A stretch of DNA of 64,000 bases from CALAED01 sp036378315 (GCA_036378315.1 DASUWU010000044.1:16912-80911), one strand, 5' to 3'. Positions 31,710 through 43,258 are shown, numbered from the stretch's first letter. Translations and numbers: made by a program. The notes: generated by a model from the sequence alone, not told the origin.

Positions 31710-32410
31710 CTCGGGCCTCGCTCGCCAAGCGCCCGGCCGACGTCGCGGCCATGTTCGACCGTACGGCCGGTCGCTACGACCTGCTCAACGACCTGCTCTC
31801 CGGCGGGCAGGACCGGCTGTGGCGGCGGGCGGTGACGCGCGCCGTCGCCGCCGGCGACGGCGAGCTGGTGCTGGATCTCGCCGCCGGCACCGGTACCTCG
31901 TCCGCGGCCTTCGCCGGGGCGGGGGCGCGCTGCGTCGCCTGCGACTTCTCCCTCGGCATGCTGCGCGCGGGTGCGCTGAACCGGCGCCGCGGCCGGCGCC
32001 GGGTGACGTTCGTGGCCGGTGACGCGCTGCAGCTGCCGTTCGCCGACGCGGCCTTCGACGCCGTGACCATCTCGTTCGGGTTGCGCAACGTGGCCGACGT
32101 CGACCGCGCGCTCGGCGAGCTGCGGCGGGTCACCAGGCCGGGCGGGCGTCTCGTGGTGTGCGAGTTCAGCCGGCCGCCGAGCCGCCTGGTCAGGTTCGGC
32201 TTCCACCAGCACCTGCGGTACGGCCTGCCGCTGATCGCCAAGGTGAGCTCCAACCCCGACGCCTACACCTACCTGGCCGAGTCGATCCTCGCGTGGCCGG
32301 GCCAGGCGGAGCTGGCGGAACGGCTGCGGGCCGCGGGCTGGGCGTCGGTGCGCTGGCGCGACCTGTCGTTCGGGGTGGTCGCCGTGCACCACGCGCGCCG
32401 GCCTGAATAG
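31706..32410 (+). CDS. menG: Demethylmenaquinone methyltransferase
   Basis: 234 residues. SAM-dependent methyltransferase of the UbiE/MenG family: FDRTAGRYDLLNDLLSGGQDRLWRR, LDLAAGTGTSSAAF (motif I), DALQLPFADAAFDAVTISFGLRNV (family block) and YTYLAESILAWPGQ near the end. It carries out the last methylation of menaquinone. The position just before menJ and nuo links quinone synthesis to its user, complex I. The start overlaps the PAP2 stop. Confidence 0.95.
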   Translation: MTRASLAKRPADVAAMFDRTAGRYDLLNDLLSGGQDRLWRRAVTRAVAAGDGELVLDLAAGTGTSSAAFAGAGARCVACDFSLGMLRAGALNRRRGRRRVTFVAGDALQLPFADAAFDAVTISFGLRNVADVDRALGELRRVTRPGGRLVVCEFSRPPSRLVRFGFHQHLRYGLPLIAKVSSNPDAYTYLAESILAWPGQAELAERLRAAGWASVRWRDLSFGVVAVHHARRPE

Positions 32411-32468
32411 CGTAGGTACCGGGCCGCGGCCCGAGCACTCGGGGGAGAGGACTAAACTTCGTACTTGC

Positions 32469-32488
32469 CTTGTGAAGCACTTCACAAG
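32469..32488. promoter_or_regulatory. Perfect Rex operator in front of menJ-nuo
   Basis: CTTGTGAAGCACTTCACAAG is a perfect palindrome apart from the two central bases and matches the Rex operator TTGTGAA-n4-TTCACAA exactly. It lies 12 bases before the menJ GTG and just after a TAAACT -10 candidate (32453-32458), so Rex would cover the transcription start. The nuo operon is a known Rex target in Streptomyces. Confidence 0.93.
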
Positions 32489-32499
32489 AGAGGAATTCC

Positions 32500-33837
32500 G
32501 TGACCGAGCCTGTTGCCCCGCCGGGCGGGCGGTCGGCCCCCGCCCACGCGTCCCTCCCCACCGGCTCGCGCGACTCGTCCCGCGAGGCCGACGTGATCGT
32601 GGTGGGCGCCGGTCCCGCGGGTTCCGCGACGGCCTACCACCTCGCCCAGGCCGGTCTCGACGTGCTGCTGCTCGAGAAGAGCGCGTTCCCACGGGAGAAG
32701 GTGTGCGGCGACGGGCTGACCCCGCGGGCGGTGAAGGCCCTGGTCAGGCTCGGCGTCGACTTCTCCGCGCCCGGCTGGATCCGCAACAAGGGCCTGCGCA
32801 TCTTCGGCGGCGGCGTCCGGCTCGAACTGCCCTGGCCGGAGCTGGCGAGCTATCCCGACTTCGGCCTTGTGCGCACCCGCTACGACTTCGACGAGATCCT
32901 GGCCGAACGCGCGGTCAAGGCCGGCGCCCGGCTCTGGCAGAACACCACCGTGGTCGCGCCGGTCATCGGCGAGCGCTCCGACCGGATCACCGGGGTCGTC
33001 GCCAAGCGACCCGGCGACGGCGACGACGGCGGCGACATCACGTTCCACGCGCCGCTGGTCGTGGCGGCCGACGGCAACTCCTCGCGGCTGTCGCTGGCCA
33101 TGGGCCTGCGCAAGCGCGACGACCGGCCGATCGGCGTCGCGGTGCGCCGCTACTACCAAAGCCCGCGGCACGACGACGACTACCTGGAGTCGTGGCTCGA
33201 GCTGTGGGACGGCGAGCGGCTGCTCCCCGGGTACGGCTGGATCTTCGGCGTCGGCGACGGCCGGTCCAACGTCGGTCTTGGCCTGCTCAACACGAGCAAG
33301 TCGTTCCAGAACACCGACTACCGCGACATGCTCAAGCGCTGGACGGCGGGCCTGCCGCCCGAATGGTGCTTCGGCGAGGAGCACGCCGCGGGTCCGATCC
33401 GCGGCGCGGCGCTGCCGATGGGCCTCAACCGGCAGCCGCACTACACCCGCGGCCTGCTGCTCGTCGGCGACGCCGGGGGCATGATCAACCCGTTCAACGG
33501 CGAGGGCATCGCCTACGCGATGGAGTCGGCCGAGTTCGCCGCCGACGCCATCGTGCAGGCGCTGGCCAGGCCCACCGCGGCGCAGCGCGAGCGGGCGCTG
33601 TACGACTACCCGCGGGTGATCAAGAATGCGTACGGCGGCTACTACACGCTCGGCCGCCTGTTCGTGTCGGCCATCGGCAACCCGGCGTTCATGAAGTTCG
33701 CCACGCGGCACGGGATGCCGCACCCTACGCTGATGCGGTTCACCCTCAAGCTGCTCGCCAACCTCACCGACCCGCGCGGTGGGGACGCCGCGGACCGGCT
33801 CATCAACGCCATGTCCAAGATCGCCCCGGCGGCCTGA
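32500..33837 (+). CDS. menJ: Geranylgeranyl reductase family flavoprotein, probable menaquinone side-chain reductase MenJ
   Basis: 445 residues. The FAD motif is VGAGPAGSATAYHLAQAG (about 36-53); EKVCGDGLTPRAV and LLVGDAGGMINPFNGEGIAYAMES are hallmark blocks of the geranylgeranyl reductase family. MenJ of Mycobacterium tuberculosis saturates one isoprene unit of menaquinone, and the setting here (menG before it, nuo after it, polyprenyl synthase at the end) makes the same role likely. GTG start after GAGAGGAA. A perfect Rex operator lies in its leader, so it may be the first gene of the Rex-controlled nuo transcript. Confidence 0.92.
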   Translation: MTEPVAPPGGRSAPAHASLPTGSRDSSREADVIVVGAGPAGSATAYHLAQAGLDVLLLEKSAFPREKVCGDGLTPRAVKALVRLGVDFSAPGWIRNKGLRIFGGGVRLELPWPELASYPDFGLVRTRYDFDEILAERAVKAGARLWQNTTVVAPVIGERSDRITGVVAKRPGDGDDGGDITFHAPLVVAADGNSSRLSLAMGLRKRDDRPIGVAVRRYYQSPRHDDDYLESWLELWDGERLLPGYGWIFGVGDGRSNVGLGLLNTSKSFQNTDYRDMLKRWTAGLPPEWCFGEEHAAGPIRGAALPMGLNRQPHYTRGLLLVGDAGGMINPFNGEGIAYAMESAEFAADAIVQALARPTAAQRERALYDYPRVIKNAYGGYYTLGRLFVSAIGNPAFMKFATRHGMPHPTLMRFTLKLLANLTDPRGGDAADRLINAMSKIAPAA

Positions 33838-33915
33838 CAGTGAGAGAGATGATCGCCGTGCCTAGGATGGCAATCCCGCCCGCGAACCAGGGCAAGAGAG
33901 GGGGGTAGGACGACC

Positions 33916-34278
33916 GTGGATCTCTACATTCCCGCCGTCGTGCTCGGTGCCCTGGCGTTCGGCTTCGCCGCCTTCTCCGTGGTGCTCGGCTCGTTCACCG
34001 GGCCGAAGCGGTGGAACCGCGCCAAGCTGGACGCCTACGAGTGCGGCATCGAGCCGACGCCGCAACCGGTCGGCGGCGGGCGCTTCCCGGTGAAGTACTA
34101 CCTCACGGCGATGCTGTTCATCGTCTTCGACATCGAGATCATTTTTCTCTACCCGTGGGCGGTGGCTTTCGATCAGTTCCGCGGGCTGTTCGGCCTGATC
34201 GAAATGGTGCTGTTCATCGTCACCGTCCTGGTCGCCTACGGCTACGTCTGGCGGCGCGGCGGCCTGGAGTGGGACTAG
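33916..34278 (+). CDS. nuoA: NADH-quinone oxidoreductase subunit A
   Basis: 120 residues with three membrane helices. The loop between helices 1 and 2 has YECGIEPTP, and MLFIVFDIEIIFLYPWAVAF is the diagnostic second helix of NuoA/ND3. GTG start with GGGGGTAGGA ahead. First of fourteen nuo genes in canonical order; 78 bases separate it from menJ. Confidence 0.97.
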   Translation: MDLYIPAVVLGALAFGFAAFSVVLGSFTGPKRWNRAKLDAYECGIEPTPQPVGGGRFPVKYYLTAMLFIVFDIEIIFLYPWAVAFDQFRGLFGLIEMVLFIVTVLVAYGYVWRRGGLEWD

Positions 34279-34311
34279 CGACGGGCCGAGACGAAAGGAG
34301 GTCAACCCGAG

Positions 34312-34902
34312 ATGGGCCTGGAGGAGAAGCTGCCGAGCGGCTTCCTGCTCGCCACCGTCGAGCAGGTGGTCGGCTGGGCGCGGCGCAGCTCGGTGTGGCC
34401 GGCGACGTTCGGCCTCGCCTGCTGCGCCATCGAGATGATGGCCACCGGCGACCCGCGCCACGACTTCTCCCGCTGGGGGATGGAGCGCGCCTCTGGCTCG
34501 CCGCGGCAGGCCGACCTCATGATCGTCGCCGGCCGGGTCAGCCAGAAGATGGCCCCGGTGCTGCGGCAGATCTATGACCAGATGGCCGAGCCGAAGTGGG
34601 TCATCGCCATGGGGGTGTGCGCGTCGTCCGGCGGCATGTTCAACAACTACGCGGTCGTGCAGGGCGTCGACCACGTCGTGCCGGTCGACATCTACCTGCC
34701 CGGCTGCCCGCCGCGGCCCGAGATGCTGCTCGACGCGATCCTCAAGCTGCACGACAAGATCCAGAACACCAAGCTGGGCGCGCACCGGCGCAAGGAGATC
34801 GAGGACGTGGAGCGGGCCAGGCTGCGGGCGCTGCCGTTGCTCGGCCAGTCCGACGTGCCGCACGCCCTGCCGATCGCCGAGCCGCCGAAGGTGGAACAGT
34901 GA
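34312..34902 (+). CDS. nuoB: NADH-quinone oxidoreductase subunit B
   Basis: 196 residues. Cluster N2 cysteines are present in GLACCAIEMM, MGVCASSGGMFNNY and YLPGCPPRPE. NuoB passes electrons from the peripheral arm to quinone. AAAGGAGGT lies 11 bases ahead of the ATG. The last 30 residues form the usual actinobacterial tail. The stop overlaps the nuoC GTG. Confidence 0.97.
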   Translation: MGLEEKLPSGFLLATVEQVVGWARRSSVWPATFGLACCAIEMMATGDPRHDFSRWGMERASGSPRQADLMIVAGRVSQKMAPVLRQIYDQMAEPKWVIAMGVCASSGGMFNNYAVVQGVDHVVPVDIYLPGCPPRPEMLLDAILKLHDKIQNTKLGAHRRKEIEDVERARLRALPLLGQSDVPHALPIAEPPKVEQ

Positions 34903-35621
34903 GCTCGCAGCATCCCGAGCAGCGCGCCGAGCAGGCCGCCGACCAGCTCCCGGCGCACGCCGAGGACGACCGGCGCGAGCAGCCGATCGCCCGCACGGGC
35001 ATGTTCGGCGCCAAGACCACCGGCGACACATCCGGCTACGGCCGGCTGGTGGTGAGGCAGGCGCCCAAGGTGTCCAGCCCGCGCCCGTACGGCCTGTACT
35101 TCGACGAGGTCGCCGACGCTCTGGAACGTGCCCACCCCAATTTCGGCGAGGCCGTCGAGCGGGTCGTGGTCGACCGCGGCGAGCTCACCTTCTACGTGCG
35201 CCGCGAGTTCCTGCCCGAGGTGGCGCGGACGATGCGCGACGACCCGACGCTGCGGTTCGAGCTGTGCTGCGGCGTGTCGGGCGTGCACTACCCGCAGGAC
35301 GCGGGGGCCGAGCTGCACGCGGTGTACCACCTGCTGTCGATCACCCACAACCGGCGGGTCAGGCTCGAAGTGACCTGCCCGGACGAGGACCCGCACATCC
35401 CGTCGGTCGTCTCGGTCTACCCGACCAACGACTGGCACGAGCGGGAGACCTACGACTTCTTCGGGATCGTCTTCGACGGGCATCCGGCGCTGACCCGCAT
35501 CGAGATGCCCGACGACTGGGTCGGTCACCCCCAGCGCAAGGACTACCCCCTCGGCGGCATCCCGGTCGAGTACCGCGGCGCCGAGATCCCGCCACCCGAT
35601 GAGCGGAGGTCGTACACGTGA
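34899..35621 (+). CDS. nuoC: NADH-quinone oxidoreductase subunit C
   Basis: 240 residues. Residues 1-60 are a charged extension seen in actinobacteria. The core includes FELCCGVSGVHYPQ, HNRRVRLEV, NDWHERETYDFFGIVFDGHP and RKDYPLGGIPVEY, the 30 kDa subunit signature. GTG start overlaps the nuoB stop (GTGA), and the stop overlaps the nuoD start. Confidence 0.97.
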   Translation: MSSQHPEQRAEQAADQLPAHAEDDRREQPIARTGMFGAKTTGDTSGYGRLVVRQAPKVSSPRPYGLYFDEVADALERAHPNFGEAVERVVVDRGELTFYVRREFLPEVARTMRDDPTLRFELCCGVSGVHYPQDAGAELHAVYHLLSITHNRRVRLEVTCPDEDPHIPSVVSVYPTNDWHERETYDFFGIVFDGHPALTRIEMPDDWVGHPQRKDYPLGGIPVEYRGAEIPPPDERRSYT

Positions 35622-37003
35622 GCACGACCACGAACCCCACGAACCCGACCAATCCGACCAACCCCACGGACTACGACGCCTACGCGACCGACGACGCCAC
35701 GAGCGGCCGGGTGTTCAGCGCGGAGGGGCAGGATTGGGACGACATCGTCCGGGCCGCCGCCGAGGCCGGTGACGAGCAGCTCGTCATCAACATGGGCCCG
35801 CAGCACCCGTCGACGCACGGGGTCCTGCGGCTGATCCTCACCCTCGACGGCGAGACGGTGACCGAGGCGCGGGTCGGCATCGGCTACCTGCACACGGGCA
35901 TCGAGAAGAACATCGAGTACCGGACGTGGACGCAGGGCACCACGTTCTGCACCCGCATGGACTACCTGGCGCCGCTCTACAACGAGGCCGCGTACTGCCT
36001 GGGCGTGGAGAAGCTGCTCGGCATCACCGACCAGATCCCGGAACGGGCCCAGGTCATCAGGGTCATGATGATGGAGCTGAACCGCATCTCCTCGCACCTG
36101 GTGGCGATCGCCACGTTCGGCCTCGAGCTGGGCGCCACCACCGTGATGACCAACGGCTTCATCGAGCGCGAGTACACCCTCGACATCTTCGAGCTGGTGA
36201 CCGGGCTGCGGATGAACCACGCGTACATCAGGCCCGGCGGCGTCGCGCAGGACCTGCCGCCCGGCTCGATCGACCGGATCCAGGAGTACCTGCAGCGGAT
36301 GCCCGACCGGCTGCGCCGGATACGCAAGCTGCTCGACGCCAACCCGGTGTACCTCGCGCGCACCAAGGATGTCGGCTACCTCGACCTGACCGGGTGCATG
36401 TCGCTCGGCGTCACCGGCCCCATGCTGCGGGCCACCGGCCTGCCGTGGGACCTGCGCAAGTCGCAGCCTTACTGCGGCTACGAGACGTACGAGTTCGACG
36501 TGCCCACCCAGGACACCTGCGACGTGTACGGCCGCTACCTCGTCCGGATGGCCGAGATGGACGAGTCGCTCAAGATCATCGAGCAGTGCCTGGACCGGTT
36601 GACCTCGGGCCCGGCCAGGTCGGGACCTGTCATGGTCGAGGACAAGAAGATCGGCTGGCCGGCCCAGCTCGCCATCGGCACCGACGGCATGGGAAACTCT
36701 CCGGCGCACATCGCGCACATCATGGGCACCTCCATGGAGGCCCTCATCCACCACTTCAAGCTGGTGACCGAGGGGTTCAGGGTGCCGGCGGGCCAGGCGT
36801 ACGCCACCGTGGAGTCGCCCCGCGGCGAGCTCGGCGTGCACGTGGTGAGCGACGGCGGCACCCGGCCCTACCGCGCGCACTTCCGCGACCCGTCGTTCAC
36901 CAACCTGCAGGCCATCCCGGCGCTGGCGGAGGGCGGCATGGTGGCCGACGTGATCGCGGCCGTGGCTTCGATCGACCCGGTGATGGGGGGAGTGGACCGC
37001 TGA
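35618..37003 (+). CDS. nuoD: NADH-quinone oxidoreductase subunit D
   Basis: 461 residues. GPQHPSTHGVLRL, YLHTGIEKN and GVAQDLPPG are characteristic of the 49 kDa quinone-site subunit, and the C-terminal DPVMGGVDR is normal. The first 20 residues carry TNPTNPTNPTNPT, coded by a nine-base repeat and outside the conserved fold. GTGA overlap with nuoC. Confidence 0.97.
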   Translation: MSTTTNPTNPTNPTNPTDYDAYATDDATSGRVFSAEGQDWDDIVRAAAEAGDEQLVINMGPQHPSTHGVLRLILTLDGETVTEARVGIGYLHTGIEKNIEYRTWTQGTTFCTRMDYLAPLYNEAAYCLGVEKLLGITDQIPERAQVIRVMMMELNRISSHLVAIATFGLELGATTVMTNGFIEREYTLDIFELVTGLRMNHAYIRPGGVAQDLPPGSIDRIQEYLQRMPDRLRRIRKLLDANPVYLARTKDVGYLDLTGCMSLGVTGPMLRATGLPWDLRKSQPYCGYETYEFDVPTQDTCDVYGRYLVRMAEMDESLKIIEQCLDRLTSGPARSGPVMVEDKKIGWPAQLAIGTDGMGNSPAHIAHIMGTSMEALIHHFKLVTEGFRVPAGQAYATVESPRGELGVHVVSDGGTRPYRAHFRDPSFTNLQAIPALAEGGMVADVIAAVASIDPVMGGVDR

Positions 37004-37679
37004 TGGCATTCGACGCGGACGTGGCAGAGCGGCTGGCGCGGGACGCCAAGGAGATCATCGCGCGCTACCCGCGGCCGCGCTCGGCGCTGCTCCCGCTGCT
37101 GCACCTCGTGCAGGCGGAGGAGGGCCACGTCTCCCGGGACGGCGTCGAGTTCTGCGCCGCCCAGCTCGGGATCACCCCGGCCCAGGTCGAGGGGGTCGTG
37201 ACGTTCTACACCATGTACAAGCAGCACCCGATCGGCGAGTACAGCGTCGGGGTCTGCACCAACACGCTGTGCGCGGTGCTGGGCGGCGACCAGATCTGGC
37301 AGGAGCTCAGCGACCACCTGGGCGTCGGCGCCGACGAGCCGACCGACGACGGCAAGGTCAGCATCGAGCGGATCGAGTGCAACGCCGCCTGCGACTACGC
37401 CCCGGTGATGACCGTCAACTGGGAGTTCTTCGACAACATGACCCCCGAGAAGGCCAAGCGGCTCGTCGACGACCTGCGCGCCGGCGAGGCCGTCGCACCG
37501 ACGCGCGGCGCGACCAGCGTGTGCACGTGGAAGCAGGCGTCCCGCGTCCTCGCCGGCTTCCCCGACGGCCGCGCGCACGAGGGCGTCCAGGCCGGCCCTG
37601 AATCGCTGCGCGGCCTCGACCTCGCCAGGGAGCGCGGCTGGACGGACGCCGCGGCTGACGGCGGGGCGGAGGAGAACCG

Positions 37680-37683
<4 letters not shown>
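37003..37683 (+). CDS. nuoE: NADH-quinone oxidoreductase subunit E
   Basis: 226 residues. A thioredoxin-like [2Fe-2S] domain: VCTNTLCAVLGG and ECNAACDYAPVM provide the four cysteines of cluster N1a. The last 60 residues extend past the E. coli protein, as in other actinobacteria. ATG overlaps the nuoD stop (TGATG), and the stop overlaps the nuoF ATG. Confidence 0.97.
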
Positions 37684-38992
<1,309 letters not shown>

Positions 38993-38996
<4 letters not shown>

Positions 38997-41458
38997 CCAC
39001 GACGAGTGACCAGCAGGTGGAGCGGCGGGACGACCTCGTCACCGTCACCATCGACGGCTTCGAGATCAGCGTGCCCAAGGGGACGCTGATCATCAGGGCC
39101 GCCGAGCTGCTGGGCATCCAGATCCCGCGCTTTTGCGACCATCCGCTGCTCGACCCCATCGGGGCCTGCCGGCAGTGCCTGGTCGAGATCCCGGACGCCG
39201 GCAACGGGCGCGGGATGCCCAAGCCGCAGGCCTCCTGCACCACGCCCGTCATGCCGGGGATGGTGGTGAGGACGCAGCTCACCTCGCCGGTGGCCGACAA
39301 GGCGCAGCACGGGAACATGGAGTTCCTGCTCATCAACCACCCGCTCGACTGCCCGGTCTGCGACAAGGGCGGCGAGTGCCCGCTGCAGAACCAGGCGATG
39401 TCCAACGGCCGGGGCGAGACGCGGTTCCAGGAGAAGAAGCGGACCTTCCCCAAGCCGATCCCGCTGTCCACCCAGGTGCTGCTCGACCGCGAGCGGTGCA
39501 TCCAGTGCACCCGCTGCACCAGGTTCTCCGAGCAGATCGCCGGCGACCCGTTCATCGAGCTGTTCGACCGGGGCGCGAACGAGCAGATCGCCACCGCCGA
39601 GGGCGAGCCGTTCCAGTCGTACTTCTCCGGAAACACGGTGCAGATCTGCCCGGTGGGCGCGCTCACCGGGGCGGCGTACCGGTTCCGGGCCCGGCCGTTC
39701 GACCTGGTCTCGACGCCGAGCGTCTGCGAGCACTGCGCGTCCGGCTGCGCGCAGCGCACCGACCACCGGCGCGGCAAGGTGACGCGACGCCTCGCCGGCG
39801 ACGACCCGCGGGTCAACGAGGAGTGGAACTGCGACAAGGGCCGGTGGGCGTTCACCTACGCCACCCGGCCCGACCGGCTGCAGGCGCCGCTCGTGCGGAA
39901 CGAGGACGGCGTGCTGGAGATCGCGTCGTGGCCCGAGGCGCTCAGCGTCGCGGCGCGCGGTCTGGCGGCGGCGAGGGGCCGGGCCGGGGTGCTGGCCGGC
40001 GGGCGGCTCACGCTGGAGGACGCCTACGCCTACGCCAAGTTCGCGCGCATCGCGCTCGACGGCAACGACGTCGACTTCCGGGCGCGGGCGCATTCCAGGG
40101 AGGAAGCCGAGTTCCTCGCCGCGGCCGTGGCCGGGCGCCCCATCGAGGTCTCCTACGAGGAGCTGGAGCGGGCGCCGGCCGTGCTGCTCGCGGGCTTCGA
40201 GCCCGAGGAGGAGTCGCCGATCGTCTTCCTGCGGCTGCGCAAGGCGGTCCGCAAGGCGGGGCTCGCGGTGTTCTCGCTGGCCCCGTACGCGAGCACCGGC
40301 CTGGCGAAGCTGTCGGGCACCCTGCTGCGCACGCCGCCCGGCGGCGAGGCCGAGGCCCTGGGCAGGCTGATCACCGACAGGACCGAGGGGACCGCCGAGG
40401 AGGCCGCGGCGGCGGCGGCCCTGGGCGGTGCGGGCGCCGTCATCCTGGTCGGCGAGCGGCTGGGCGCCGTGCCGGGCGCGCTGTCCAGCGTGCTGCGGGT
40501 GGCGCAGGTCACCGGGGCACGCCTCGCATGGGTGCCGCGGCGGGCGGGGGAGCGCGGCGCTGTCGAGGCCGGCGCGCTGCCCAACCTGCTGCCCGTCGGC
40601 CGTCCGGTGACCGACCCGGCGGCGCGGGCCGAGGTGGCCAGGATCTGGAACGTCGCCGAGCTGCCCACGATCCCCGGCCGGGACACCTCTGGCATCCTGG
40701 CCGCCGCGCTCGGCGAGCAGCTCGACGCGCTGGTGGTCGGCGGTGTCGATCCGTACGACCTGCCGGACCCGGACGCGGCGCTGGCCGCCCTGGAGGCGAC
40801 CCCGTTCATCGTGAGCCTCGAGCAGCGGGTCAGCGCGGTCACCGACCGGGCCGACGTGGTGCTGCCGGTCGCCGCGGTCGCCGAGAAGGCCGGCACGTTC
40901 GTCAACTGGGAGGGCAGGGGCCGCCCGTTCGACGCCGCCCTCAAGGTGCCCGGCATGCTCACCGACCTGCGCGTCCTCGACATGCTGGCCGGCGAGATGG
41001 ACGTCCACCTGGCCCTGCCCGGGCCGGAGGCGGCGCGCCGCGAGCTGGCCGAGCTCGGCGCCTACCGCGGTACCCGGCCGGCCGCGCCGAGCGTGTCGCC
41101 CGCGCTGGTGCCGGCACCGGAACGCGGCCAGGCGCTGCTGGCCGGCTGGCGGCTGCTGCTCGACGCCGGGCGGATGCAGGACGGCGAGCCGTACCTGGCC
41201 GGCACGGCCAAGCCGGCGGTGGCCAGGCTGTCCGCCGCCACCGCGGCCGAGATCGGCGCGGCGGAGAAGGTCACCGTCCGGACCGGCCGCGGCTCGGTCA
41301 CGGTGCCGGTGGAGATCACCGACATGCCGGACCGGGTGGTGTGGCTGCCGCTCAACTCCGCCGGCTGCGCGGTCCACCGCGACCTGGGCGTCGGGCCTGG
41401 CGCCGTGGTGACCATCGAAGGACGGCAAGAGGGACGGCAAGAGGGAGGTGCCGCGTGA
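38993..41458 (+). CDS. nuoG: NADH-quinone oxidoreductase subunit G
   Basis: 821 residues. N-terminal ferredoxin-like [2Fe-2S] site (PRFCDHPLLDPIGACRQC), then HPLDCPVCDKGGECPLQN, CIQCTRCTRFSEQ and CEHCASGCAQR cluster motifs, followed by a molybdopterin-oxidoreductase-like domain without cofactor. The middle of this domain (about 330-520) is Ala-rich and less conserved. Overlaps nuoF (ATGA) and nuoH (GTGA). Confidence 0.97.
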
Positions 41459-42747
41459 CGCCGTGCACCGGCAGGGACGGCCTGGCCTTCTTCGGCTGCG
41501 ACCCGTGGTGGCTGATCCTGGGCAAGGCGGTGGTCGTCTTCGCCTTCCTGCTGCTGAGCGTGCTGGGCTGCGTGTGGGCCGAGCGCCGGGTCATCGGCCG
41601 CATGCAGTTGCGGCCGGGGCCCAACCGGGCGGGTCCTTTCGGGCTGTTGCAGCCGCTGGCCGACGGCATCAAGGGCGCGCTCAAAGAGGACATCGTCCCC
41701 CGCAAGGTCGACAAGCTCGTCTTCTTTCTCGCGCCGATCCTCGCCGCCACGCCCGCGCTGATCTCGTTCTCGATCATCCCGCTCGGGCCCGTGGTGTCGA
41801 TCGCAGGCCACCGGACGCCCCTGCAGCTCACGGACCTGCCGGTGGCCGTGCTGCTGGTGCTGGCGATGTCGTCGGTCGGCGTGTACGGGGTCGTGCTGGC
41901 CGGCTGGTCGTCGAGGTCGCCCTACGCCCTGCTGGGCGGGCTGCGCTCGTCGGCGCAGGTGATCTCGTATGAGATCGCGATGGGCCTGTCGTTCGTCGCG
42001 GTGTTCCTGTACGCGGGGTCGCTGTCGACCTCGCACATCGTCTCCACCCAGCAGCACGGCTGGTTCGCCTGGATGCTGTTCCCGTCGTTCGTGATCTACG
42101 TCTTCACGATGATGGGCGAGTCGAACCGGATCCCGTTCGACCTGCCGGAGGGCGAGGGGGAGCTGGTCGCCGGCTACCACACCGAGTACTCGTCGCTGAA
42201 GTTCCTGATGTTCTACCTCGCCGAGTACATCAACATGGTGACGCTGTCGGCGCTGGCGACCACGCTGTTCCTCGGCGGGTGGCGGGCACCGTGGCCGGTC
42301 TCGGTGTGGTCGGGCGCCAACCACGGCTGGTGGCCGCTGCTGTGGTTCCTCGCCAAGCTGTCCCTGTTCATCTTCTTCTTCATCTGGCTGCGCGGCGCGC
42401 TGCCCCGGGTGCGCTACGACCAGCTGATGAAGCTCGGCTGGAAGGTGCTCATTCCCGTCTCGCTGGGGTGGATCCTGCTGGTCGCCACGCTCCGCGCGCT
42501 GCGCAACAACGGGGCCGATACCACCGCGTACCTCGTGGTGGCGGGCATCGTCGTGCTGGCCCTGCTGGTCGGGTCGTTCCTCTGGGACACCCTGCGAGGC
42601 GGCGGCAGGACCGACGAGCTCGAGGCGGCGCCCGGCGCCGCTCCGGGTGCACCGGCCGAGCGCGAGCCGGCGGCCGGCGGCTTCCCCGTTCCGCCGCTGG
42701 ACGCCCCGCACTACCACGGTAAGGAGGTCCCCAGTGGGCTTCACTGA
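41455..42747 (+). CDS. nuoH: NADH-quinone oxidoreductase subunit H
   Basis: 430 residues with eight membrane helices. RPGPNRAGPFGLLQPLADGIK and GESNRIPFDLPEGEGELVAGYHTEYSS in parts show the quinone-channel loops of NuoH/ND1. The C-terminal 60 residues form a polar tail. GTG start overlaps the nuoG stop; the stop lies 14 bases inside nuoI. Confidence 0.97.
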   Translation: MTPCTGRDGLAFFGCDPWWLILGKAVVVFAFLLLSVLGCVWAERRVIGRMQLRPGPNRAGPFGLLQPLADGIKGALKEDIVPRKVDKLVFFLAPILAATPALISFSIIPLGPVVSIAGHRTPLQLTDLPVAVLLVLAMSSVGVYGVVLAGWSSRSPYALLGGLRSSAQVISYEIAMGLSFVAVFLYAGSLSTSHIVSTQQHGWFAWMLFPSFVIYVFTMMGESNRIPFDLPEGEGELVAGYHTEYSSLKFLMFYLAEYINMVTLSALATTLFLGGWRAPWPVSVWSGANHGWWPLLWFLAKLSLFIFFFIWLRGALPRVRYDQLMKLGWKVLIPVSLGWILLVATLRALRNNGADTTAYLVVAGIVVLALLVGSFLWDTLRGGGRTDELEAAPGAAPGAPAEREPAAGGFPVPPLDAPHYHGKEVPSGLH

Positions 42748-43258
42748 CTTCCTGAACCCGGTCAAGGGCTTCGGAGTCGCCTTCCACCAGATGTTCTCGA
42801 AGGTCGAGACCGTCCAGTACCCCGAGGTCAAGAAGCCGACAGCGCCGCGCTTCCACGGACGCCACCAGCTCAACCGGTGGCCGGACGGTCTGGAGAAGTG
42901 CATCGGTTGCGAGCTGTGCGCGTGGGCCTGCCCGGCGGACGCGATCTACGTCGAAGGCGCCGACAACACCGAGGAGGAGCGGTACTCCCCTGGTGAGCGC
43001 TATGGCCGGACGTACCAGATCAACTACCTGCGCTGCATCCTCTGCGGGCTCTGCATCGAGGCGTGTCCGACCAGAGCGCTCACCATGACCAACGAGTACG
43101 AGCTCGCGGATGACAGCAGAGAGAGTCTGATTTACACCAAAGACATGCTCCTCGCACCGCTAAGAGAGGGTATGGAGACGCCGCCGCATCCGATGCGGCT
43201 CGGCGACACCGAGGAGGACTACTATCGCCTCGGCCTCAAGGACGGTGAGTCCGGCTGA
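42734..43258 (+). CDS. nuoI: NADH-quinone oxidoreductase subunit I
   Basis: 174 residues. Two [4Fe-4S] motifs, CIGCELCAWACPADAI and CILCGLCIEACPTRAL, bind clusters N6a and N6b. GTG at 42734 is chosen because AAGGAGG at 42721-42727 lies seven bases ahead, giving the usual N-terminus GFTDFLNPVKGF. The longer open frame upstream belongs to the nuoH overlap. Confidence 0.97.
   Translation: MGFTDFLNPVKGFGVAFHQMFSKVETVQYPEVKKPTAPRFHGRHQLNRWPDGLEKCIGCELCAWACPADAIYVEGADNTEEERYSPGERYGRTYQINYLRCILCGLCIEACPTRALTMTNEYELADDSRESLIYTKDMLLAPLREGMETPPHPMRLGDTEEDYYRLGLKDGESG

Noticed and set aside
32421..32442. GGGCCGCGGCCC and CCGAG-CA-CTCGG repeats after menG as a terminator
   Set aside because: Short stems with no loop or T tract; GC-rich self-complementary runs of this size are frequent here.
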